Assembly: GCA_030612175.1 (NCBI GenBank)
Contig: JAUWOJ010000036.1
Location: 1 to 10,030 of the forward strand
Reading direction: 5' to 3'
Source of the DNA: Candidatus Bipolaricaulota bacterium
GTDB lineage: Bacteria > Bipolaricaulota > Bipolaricaulia > UBA7950 > UBA9294
Length of the DNA: 10,030 nt
The first letter of the stretch is position 1. Every line of letters starts with the position of its first letter. Positions 1-5,431 of the stretch are shown here, piece by piece. The position numbers were made by a program, and so were the translations under genes. The notes below the pieces were generated by a model. That model had not been told where the DNA came from and searched no databases. It worked only from the letters and a program-made list of their open reading frames with translations.

Positions 1-1104
1 GGCCTGTTCATCCAACCGATCAATTACGGGAATTATTGGGAGCCCAAACTTGATCGCGAACTCAAAATCACGCTCGTCATGAGCAGGCACAGCCATAATC
101 GCACCGGTTCCATAGGACATCATCACGTAATCAGCGATCCACACCGGGATCTTCTCTTCATTGACAGGGTTGATTGCATACCCACCAGTAAAAACACCGG
201 TCTTTTCTCGTTCGAGCGACTGTCGATCCTGCTCTGTCTTTGTACCTGCTTCCTTCCGATAGGCTTCCACCGTCTCACGCTGCTGTCGATCGGTTAGCCT
301 ATCCACAAGGGAATGCTCAGGCGCTAACACCATGAACGTTGCCCCCCACAGCGTATCGGGCCGTGTGGTAAACACAGCAATTTCATCCCCTTGTTCAGTA
401 TGAAAACAAACCCTTGCCCCCTCGCTTCTACCGATCCAGTTTGCCTGCATCTTCTTGACGTTCTCCGGCCAATCGGAAAGATTGTCCAGATCGTCAAGCA
501 AACGATCGGCATACGCTGTAATCTTGAAGAACCATTGATCGAGCGTCTTCCTTTGCGCAGGAGTACCACAACGCTCACACAGTCCGCCCACAACCTGTTC
601 GTTTGCCAAAACAGTACTACAACTAGGGCAGTAGTTGACTGATGCTCGTTTCTTGTAGGCAAGGCCGTGCTTATATAGCTTTAAGAACAGCCACTGAGTA
701 AAACGATAATACTCAGGAAGGCAGGTTGTAACCTCACGATCCCAGTCGTATTCAATGCCCCACGCACGAAACTGTTCCTTGGCTTGTACAATGTTGGCCA
801 GTGTCCACTCCCGTGGATGAATCCCTCTGTCAATCGCCGCGTTCTCCGCAGGAAGACCAAAAGCATCCCAACCCATTGGATTTAGCACATTGAACCCGCG
901 CATCATGTAGAACCTGGTTATCACATCGCCAATGATGTAGTTTCGTCCATGACCTACGTGCAGGTAGCCAGATGGATAAGGGAACATATTCAGGTAGTAA
1001 AACTTGGGCTTTGTATCAGAGGTATGCGCGCGAAAAAAACCATTCTCACGCCAGAAATCGCGCCAGCGCTCCTCAATAATCCTGAAATCATACCGCCTCA
1101 CCAT
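1..1104 (-). CDS. leuS: Leucyl-tRNA synthetase, N-terminal 368 residues (partial, runs off left edge)
   Basis: This is a class I aminoacyl-tRNA synthetase that charges tRNA-Leu in the cytoplasm; only the N-terminal 368 codons are in the window. The translated minus strand shows the HIGH-type ATP-binding motif HVGH (residues 49-52) after NMFPYPSG. A zinc-knuckle insertion follows, with Cys159/Cys162 and Cys176/Cys179 (VNYCPSC, CERCGT), then the connective editing domain. That domain has the threonine-rich TTRPDTLWG (246-254) and YGTGAIMAVPAHDERDFEFA (331-350), whose Asp346 matches the conserved editing aspartate of the family. The layout is bacterial LeuRS, not the archaeal or eukaryotic form. 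The KMSKS loop and anticodon-binding domain would lie to the left of the window. The ATG at 1104 overlaps the stop of the upstream hexomutase by 7 bases. A GTG at 1101 (GTGA overlap) is an alternative start. A GGGAG ribosome site lies just upstream, inside the hexomutase, so translation is probably coupled. Confidence 0.97.
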   Translation of the reverse strand, partial: MVRRYDFRIIEERWRDFWRENGFFRAHTSDTKPKFYYLNMFPYPSGYLHVGHGRNYIIGDVITRFYMMRGFNVLNPMGWDAFGLPAENAAIDRGIHPREWTLANIVQAKEQFRAWGIEYDWDREVTTCLPEYYRFTQWLFLKLYKHGLAYKKRASVNYCPSCSTVLANEQVVGGLCERCGTPAQRKTLDQWFFKITAYADRLLDDLDNLSDWPENVKKMQANWIGRSEGARVCFHTEQGDEIAVFTTRPDTLWGATFMVLAPEHSLVDRLTDRQQRETVEAYRKEAGTKTEQDRQSLEREKTGVFTGGYAINPVNEEKIPVWIADYVMMSYGTGAIMAVPAHDERDFEFAIKFGLPIIPVIDRLDEQA

Positions 1105-2582
1105 AAAGTCAACTCTCCCAGCGCTAATCGCTCTGCTTGTTGCAGTAGCTCGTACACGTCTCTCTCTGTTGGCATTTCGCAGTAAAGACGCAGGACTGGC
1201 TCGGTTCCTGACGCCCGAAACAAGAGCCAACCTTTCTTGAATCTCAGCTTGACACCATCAAGGGTGTCAACCGAACGAACACTACGTCCTGCAAACTCTT
1301 CTGGTGGGTTCTCCCGCAATTTGGCCACTACTTGCTTTCGCCCTTCAACCTCAACATCATGGCGACGATAAACGTGCGGACCAAAAACAGTGAACATGTC
1401 TTCTACAACCTCGCTTATCGGCCGCCCACTACTCGCTGCAAGCTCTGCCAGAAGCATCGAACACAAAATGCCGTCTCGCTCGGGAATGTGCCCTTGTACC
1501 GCAATGCTGCCACTCTCCTCAGCAGCGATCAGAACATTATGCTTCAGTATCTGTTCACAGGCATATTTGAATCCGATGGGAACCTCGATCAGTTCCAAAT
1601 TGTACTCTCTACACATATCCTGTGTCATGTCGGTGAGCGCGAACGACTTCACAACCGCACCTCGCCAGCCTCGTTCTTCCACCAGATAACGAAGAATAAG
1701 GGCAAAGGTGCGATGAGCATCAATAAACCCACCCTTCTCATCCATCGCCGAGATTCGGTCACCATCTCCATCCGTAGCTACCCCGATAAGAGGCATTCCT
1801 CGCTTGCGCATGGAGGCAATCACTGCTCTCAATGGAATGAGGTTCTTCTCAAGTGGCTCAGGCTTCTTGCCAGCAAATAGCACGTTCCGTCGCGCGCGAA
1901 TATCTATGCACGGCACACCATATTCGGAAAGAAGTTGTCCCACATAACCTTGCCCTGACCCATACATAGAATCCACTACTACCCGCAGCGGGTGAGCAGT
2001 AAGCCGATCTTGGTCGATCAGGGTACGAATCTTGGCAAGCAGTGGCTGTTTCAACCCTATTTCCTCTATTTCTCCTTCTGATGAGCGTAGATGAGGAGCC
2101 TTGATCGGAAGAAGTCTCTCCACCTCACAGGTAACTTCATCAGGAGCGGAACCTCCATATTCTGCCTTATACTTGATCCCGTTATAGATCGCTGGGTTGT
2201 GACTGGCGGTGAACATGATCCCTGCCGCATAGGAGCCATCAACCACTGCGTATGAGAGAGCCGGAGTAGGCACCGGAGACTCACTTACGACCACCGGAAT
2301 TCCATTCTTGTGCAAAACCCGGGCGAAGTAGTGGGCAAATTCATAGGATAGAAATCGCATATCGTAACCAACAACTACGCCACTTGTTGCCGGACGATAT
2401 TCCGCACCCCAATCGCGATAGATAGCAAGTTCCTTACGGGCTGGTGATACAAGGAATTTCGCTACCGCTTGAGCAACGCGCGCAACATTGTCAAATGTAA
2501 AATCTTGCGCGATAATGGCACGCCAACCATCAGTTCCGAATCTTATTACTGGCTCATCTCTTTTGCCTTGCTGTCTTTGCAC
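1098..2582 (-). CDS. Alpha-D-phosphohexomutase (phosphoglucomutase/phosphomannomutase type)
   Basis: This cytoplasmic enzyme should interconvert a hexose 1-phosphate and 6-phosphate through a phosphoserine intermediate. All four hallmarks of the superfamily are present in order. They are FGTDGWR near the N-terminus (15-21), the catalytic loop TASHNP (125-130) with Ser127, the magnesium loop DGDGDR (271-276) with Asp271/273/275, and the sugar-binding loop EESGS (355-359). The C-terminal phosphate-binding loop RASGTEP is at 456-462. At 494 residues it has normal full length. FGTDGWR and TASHNP, where GlmM usually has FGTDGIRG and SASHNP, favour a glucose/mannose mutase over GlmM, but substrate cannot be fixed from motifs. 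Translation starts at a GTG, supported by AGGAG six bases upstream. The start lies 29 bases inside the preceding small gene and the stop overlaps leuS, so it sits in the middle of a tightly packed operon. Confidence 0.93.
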   Translation of the reverse strand: MQRQQGKRDEPVIRFGTDGWRAIIAQDFTFDNVARVAQAVAKFLVSPARKELAIYRDWGAEYRPATSGVVVGYDMRFLSYEFAHYFARVLHKNGIPVVVSESPVPTPALSYAVVDGSYAAGIMFTASHNPAIYNGIKYKAEYGGSAPDEVTCEVERLLPIKAPHLRSSEGEIEEIGLKQPLLAKIRTLIDQDRLTAHPLRVVVDSMYGSGQGYVGQLLSEYGVPCIDIRARRNVLFAGKKPEPLEKNLIPLRAVIASMRKRGMPLIGVATDGDGDRISAMDEKGGFIDAHRTFALILRYLVEERGWRGAVVKSFALTDMTQDMCREYNLELIEVPIGFKYACEQILKHNVLIAAEESGSIAVQGHIPERDGILCSMLLAELAASSGRPISEVVEDMFTVFGPHVYRRHDVEVEGRKQVVAKLRENPPEEFAGRSVRSVDTLDGVKLRFKKGWLLFRASGTEPVLRLYCEMPTERDVYELLQQAERLALGELTLW

Positions 2583-2781
2583 TCTCCTCTCCTAAACGCG
2601 ACTTCATGCTAATCCTCTTCACATTATCGGGAAGAGAAAGATCGTTCCGTGAGATAATCTCCCGTAAGAGACTGTATGGAATGGAGAGCTCTACCCAGAG
2701 TGAATCGATGTCAACCACACCGTTTTTCACCGGTAAATGAGGAAGTGCTTTTTCTACCGCTTCCTTGTAACGTTGTAACAT
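2554..2781 (-). CDS. Small conserved-looking protein of unknown function, 75 aa
   Basis: I do not recognise this protein. From the ATG at 2781 it begins MLQRYKEAVEKALPHLP and ends with a charged, basic tail (KSRLGEESAKTARQKR). The centre (VDIDSLWVELSIPYSLLREI followed by ISRNDLSLPDNVKRI) reads like two short helices with a turn. That would suit a small helix-turn-helix or winged-helix domain, but this is only an impression. There is no signal peptide or membrane segment. The frame stays open upstream to an ATG at 2856 (100 aa). I prefer 2781 because 2856 has no ribosome site and lies inside the DUF4139 gene, while 2781 has GGAG five bases before it and starts 19 bases after that gene's stop. 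A TTG at 2817 downstream of AAGGAGG (12-base spacing) is another option. The 3' end overlaps the hexomutase start by 29 bases. The tight packing, ribosome site and operon position support a real gene. Confidence 0.7.
   Translation of the reverse strand: MLQRYKEAVEKALPHLPVKNGVVDIDSLWVELSIPYSLLREIISRNDLSLPDNVKRISMKSRLGEESAKTARQKR
2583..2593 (-). promoter_or_regulatory. Ribosome binding site for the hexomutase GTG start
   Basis: The minus strand reads AGGAGAGGAGA immediately before GTG at 2582. AGGAG at 2593-2589 has six-base spacing. The site lies inside the coding region of the preceding small gene, so ribosomes finishing that gene could hand over to the hexomutase. No ATG or GTG occurs in the hexomutase frame between this GTG and the first conserved motif, FGTDGWR. 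Confidence 0.65.
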
Positions 2782-2790
2782 CTCCTCTCC
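2782..2790 (-). promoter_or_regulatory. Ribosome binding site deciding the start of the small gene
   Basis: On the minus strand GGAGAGGAG directly precedes ATG at 2781. The first GGAG is at a workable five-base spacing. The same GGAGAGGAG string, with one extra A, precedes the GTG start of the hexomutase (2583-2592). This parallel supports the shorter 75-codon reading over the 100-codon open frame. Confidence 0.55.
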
Positions 2791-2800
2791 ATTGAGTTGT

Positions 2801-4123
2801 TCAGTAGCGATATTCAACGGTGTAGCTGACCTCCTTTTTTGCTCCGGCAGGGACATTTACTGAAAAACAAATTGTATCGGAATCCACCTTTTCATAGCCT
2901 TCCGATGAGGAAAGGATTTCCCAGGACGAACCTCCAGGGTGCTCAACGACGCTGATCAATACTGCTTCTTCCTTGTGATTGGCTAGGGTGATCAGATAGC
3001 TTCCCCGGTATGTGGACGAAGCAACCTGTTCTCTCGATACCTGAATCCTTTCACCTACAAGATCGAACGCGCTTCCTACTTCCAGACTGATTTGCTCGTC
3101 TACCGGTGTATCCATAATCCTGCTTTCGCCGATAAACAAGGTTGTGCCATCAGATTGCTGCTGGAAGATACGAGCCACACCTCCAGGAAGAGCGTTGCCA
3201 AGGCCGTTTGCCAAACTGTTTACAAATTCCAAAGCCACTTTTACGCCATCGTAGTAGGCGCCATCATAGGTATACGTCTTGTTCACACCGACCGATGCCG
3301 AAGCTGTATACGGAACGAGTTTCGAGCTTCCGTTGGCAACGCTAAGCTTACCAGGAACCTTATAAACATGATACTCAAATGCTGTTTCTCCGGTGAGCGA
3401 TGTCTTCTGCACTGCTTCCAAGGCCATGGCACTACGTCCGTATCCTGTACTCTGTGGCTCTCTGTTTACCTCTCCAGCAACAAGCTTCACTGTCGCATCG
3501 GTAAAATCCCGGCCACAGCCATTGCTCACAGAAATCCACGCATCCAAGGCAAGACTTGTCTCGTCTTGGCTAAGAACTCCGATGTAACTCGCCTTCCAGC
3601 TGATTCCCTCTGTCAAGTAAAGCAGCTCGATCAACTTAACGCCGCCTTGCTGACAGCTTAGCGTCAGCTCGACATAAGGGCTAAGGGCAAGCTCATTCCC
3701 ACTCTGAATCTCAATTCGTTCTGGATTCTTGATTAGATGAATCCTTTCATTTTCATCTCTTAGCGCGAGCCATTCGCCAACTGCGAGCAGCGTGCCATGG
3801 TAGAGTTTCCCTTCACTTTCTAGCTGTATCTGCTCACCAATCTGTGCGGTCAATATTCGCTCCGGTGGCGTGTAGTAAAAGGCCTGAGCCAGGATCTCAC
3901 CATCAAGATCAACCTGAAGCGAAGAAGGAATAAGCCGACTTGGCACGTTATCCAGTCGCAGCTTTTCAGCATCTCCGCCTACTAGTAGAACTGTGCGAGA
4001 CTCTTCAACACAGGCAATTCCTTCGGTATAAATAGTCAAGCTTTCCCCCGCAAACAAAGCAGTTGAAACTAGAACTAACCCAAGAAGAAGAATTACTTCG
4101 GCCAATACGATCCGCTTTATCAT
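2801..4123 (-). CDS. Exported DUF4139 domain protein
   Basis: This 440-residue protein starts at ATG 4123, which has GGGAGG a few bases upstream. An in-frame ATG at 4162 would add 13 residues in front of the signal peptide without a ribosome site. The N-terminus MIKR plus a hydrophobic stretch ending ALFAGES (about 1-27) is a Sec signal peptide. It has no lipobox cysteine and there is no C-terminal anchor, so the product is probably secreted or periplasmic. The N-terminal half is beta-rich. Residues from about 170 on match the DUF4139 pattern as I remember it: LLYLTEGISWKASYIGVL, then LDAWISVSNGCGRDFTDATVKLVAGEV. The end has ITLANHKEEAVLISVVEH and a final VNVPAGAKKEVSYTVEYRY. Relatives are annotated as DUF4139 or MuiA-like proteins, with no established biochemical role. 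It is the first gene of the minus-strand operon and its stop lies 19 bases before the next start. Confidence 0.8.
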   Translation of the reverse strand: MIKRIVLAEVILLLGLVLVSTALFAGESLTIYTEGIACVEESRTVLLVGGDAEKLRLDNVPSRLIPSSLQVDLDGEILAQAFYYTPPERILTAQIGEQIQLESEGKLYHGTLLAVGEWLALRDENERIHLIKNPERIEIQSGNELALSPYVELTLSCQQGGVKLIELLYLTEGISWKASYIGVLSQDETSLALDAWISVSNGCGRDFTDATVKLVAGEVNREPQSTGYGRSAMALEAVQKTSLTGETAFEYHVYKVPGKLSVANGSSKLVPYTASASVGVNKTYTYDGAYYDGVKVALEFVNSLANGLGNALPGGVARIFQQQSDGTTLFIGESRIMDTPVDEQISLEVGSAFDLVGERIQVSREQVASSTYRGSYLITLANHKEEAVLISVVEHPGGSSWEILSSSEGYEKVDSDTICFSVNVPAGAKKEVSYTVEYRY

Positions 4124-4160
4124 TTTTTCCTCCCTGTGTGGCAAGCTAATACATGCGTTC

Positions 4161-4190
4161 ATAGTACTGCACTATCTCTATTGTTGTAAA
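4161..4190 (-). promoter_or_regulatory. Candidate promoter for the DUF4139-hexomutase-leuS operon
   Basis: On the minus strand, TTTACA (4190-4185, five of six matches to a -35 box) is followed after 18 bases by TACTAT (4166-4161, four of six for a -10 box). Transcription would begin near 4154, about 30 bases before the ATG at 4123. This also places the start downstream of the upstream in-frame ATG at 4162. A rival -10 TATACT lies further upstream (about 4212-4217) but lacks a good -35. Confidence 0.4.
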
Positions 4191-4259
4191 GGAAAACACT
4201 GTGCTTCTTAGAGTATATGTAGTCCCTGGAGAATTCTTCCAAACGCTCCTTTCCTTGGC

Positions 4260-4288
4260 TTCACAAGCCAGGTGATTTGTGTTATAAT
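4260..4288 (+). promoter_or_regulatory. Strong extended -10 promoter for the sigma factor gene
   Basis: TTCACA (4260-4265, five of six) is separated by 17 bases from a perfect TATAAT (4283-4288). A TG at 4280-4281, one base before the -10 box, makes it an extended -10 promoter. Transcription should start near 4295. This excludes the ATG at 4277 as the start of the sigma gene and gives a leader of about 130 bases before the GTG at 4427. Confidence 0.8.
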
Positions 4289-4349
4289 AAAGTGTTTTGT
4301 TGTGGGATACTACGTGAGAAGTGTTCTGAGAGAATGGAATTCGTCACAG

Positions 4350-4375
4350 ATCGGGGGGGGTGTTACCCACCCGAT
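4350..4375 (+). promoter_or_regulatory. GC-rich hairpin with G8 run in the sigma gene leader
   Basis: ATCGGGGGGG (4350-4359) pairs with CCCACCCGAT (4366-4375) in nine Watson-Crick pairs around one G-A mismatch, closing a six-base loop. The left arm holds eight consecutive Gs (4353-4360). The following bases (TTCTCGTTGTTTGTTG) are moderately T-rich but not a clean U-tract, so it resembles a weak attenuator or leader stability element more than a full terminator. It lies about 50 bases before the ribosome site. Function is not known. Confidence 0.5.
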
Positions 4376-4416
4376 TCTCGTTGTTTGTTGAGATCTCTCT
4401 CTTACCCACAGTATTC

Positions 4417-4422
4417 AGGAGG
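4417..4422 (+). promoter_or_regulatory. Ribosome binding site deciding the sigma factor GTG start
   Basis: A perfect AGGAGG stands four bases before GTG at 4427. No comparable site precedes the earlier in-frame ATGs (4277, 4334), and the first of these lies upstream of the inferred transcription start. Confidence 0.75.
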
Positions 4423-4426
4423 AAGA

Positions 4427-5368
4427 GTGAAAACAACTAGTGCGACCGTAAACCTGAGAAAGAACGTAAGCGGTGCTGCACCTGCCAGGAACAAACGCGG
4501 GGAAGAAAAACCGCGGAAACGGTCAGACAACCCCATTCGCACGTATTTTGACGAGATTAGCCGTGTGCCACTCCTTAGCCGCGAAGACGAGGTACGCATC
4601 GCCAAGCGCATTGAGATGGGTAATAGACAAGCGAAGGAAGAGCTCGCTGAAGCAAACCTGCGATTGGTCGTATCCATCGCCAAAAAATACCGAGGCTGTG
4701 GCCTGCCATTTCTCGACCTAATCCAAGAAGGCAATTTAGGATTGATGAAGGCAATAGAGAAATTTGATTACAAAAGGGGCTACAAGTTCTCAACGTACGC
4801 CACTTGGTGGATTCGCCAAGCGATCTTGCGGGCGATCACGAACCGATCGCGAATGATCCGTGTGCCAACACACATCAATGAACTGATCCGCAAGATCTAC
4901 CAACTAGAACGCAATCATCTTAAGAAGCACGGAGAGCCACCCACGCCAGAGGATCTGGCCAACGAATTGGACACTAGCGTGGAAAACGTCATAAAAGCAA
5001 AGAAAACGTCGCAAAACATGAATTCACTGGATATGCCAATCGGTTACGATGATGATGGCTCGGTCCTTGGAGACTTCATAGAAGACAACACTGCAACCTC
5101 TCCGGAAAAAGAGACGTTTCAACACCTCCTTATGCGGGAACTGCAATCTGCTCTGGGCGAGCGGCTGACTAACCGAGAGAGAAGAATTATCGAGCTACGC
5201 TACGGCCTTCACGATTATCAGCCTCGAACGCTCGATGAAGTAGGTGCCGAATTTGCGATTAGCAGAGAGCGTGTACGCCAGATACAAAAAGAGGCTCTGG
5301 CCAAACTGCAGGATTCCAACCTTAAACAACGACTCGAATGGTTCAAGCTCCTATCTGAAGACGTTTGA
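4427..5368 (+). CDS. RNA polymerase sigma factor, RpoD/SigA (sigma-70) family
   Basis: This 313-residue protein directs RNA polymerase to -10/-35 promoters. From the GTG start, a basic, low-complexity N-terminus (1-35) is followed by region 1.2 (NPIRTYFDEISRVPLLSREDEV, about 36-57). Region 2 (about 75-140) has NLRLVVSIAKKY, LDLIQEGNLGLMKAIEKFDY and the -10 recognition and melting helix FSTYATWWIRQAI (121-133). Region 3 spans about 145-225 (RVPTHINELI, PPTPEDLANEL, GSVLGDFIED). Region 4 (about 240-300) has the -35-binding helix-turn-helix LDEVGAEFAISRERVRQIQ. There is no acidic region 1.1 and no long insert between 1.2 and 2. At this length it could be a short primary sigma or a group 2 (SigB/RpoS/HrdB-like) factor. 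ISRERVRQIQKEAL differs slightly from the usual T-R-E-R-I-R-Q-I-E. It is transcribed alone, divergent from the DUF4139 operon and convergent with topA. Confidence 0.93.
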   Translation: MKTTSATVNLRKNVSGAAPARNKRGEEKPRKRSDNPIRTYFDEISRVPLLSREDEVRIAKRIEMGNRQAKEELAEANLRLVVSIAKKYRGCGLPFLDLIQEGNLGLMKAIEKFDYKRGYKFSTYATWWIRQAILRAITNRSRMIRVPTHINELIRKIYQLERNHLKKHGEPPTPEDLANELDTSVENVIKAKKTSQNMNSLDMPIGYDDDGSVLGDFIEDNTATSPEKETFQHLLMRELQSALGERLTNRERRIIELRYGLHDYQPRTLDEVGAEFAISRERVRQIQKEALAKLQDSNLKQRLEWFKLLSEDV

Positions 5369-5377
5369 GCACGTTGT

Positions 5378-5396
5378 TTAGAGCAGCCATCTCTAA
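5378..5396. terminator. Weak stem-loop between the convergent sigma and topA genes
   Basis: TTAGAG (5378-5383) and CTCTAA (5391-5396) form a six-base-pair stem with a seven-base loop in the 63-base gap between the two stop codons. Neither side is followed by a T-run, so it is not a classical intrinsic terminator. It is the only inverted repeat I see where one is expected. Termination may be Rho-dependent or lie inside the opposing gene. Confidence 0.25.
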
Positions 5397-5431
5397 GTAT
5401 TCAGCAAAACGAGATTTGTCTTGCCTTTTCA

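Noticed and set aside
79..1240. Several short open frames on both strands across leuS and the start of the hexomutase region
   Set aside because: The minus-strand LeuRS frame is continuous from 1104 to the window edge and has all expected motifs, so these are shadows.
1332..1880. A 182-codon plus-strand open frame inside the hexomutase gene
   Set aside because: It is antisense to the conserved magnesium-loop and sugar-binding region of the hexomutase, has no recognisable domain and no convincing ribosome site.
3092..3661. A 189-codon plus-strand open frame inside the DUF4139 gene
   Set aside because: It is the complement of the conserved DUF4139 coding frame, with cysteine- and histidine-rich, low-quality sequence and no domain.
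4277..4426. A 50-codon N-terminal extension of the sigma factor from ATG 4277
   Set aside because: The ATG lies upstream of the inferred transcription start and on the promoter itself, the extension has no sigma homology, and AGGAGG fixes GTG 4427 as the start.
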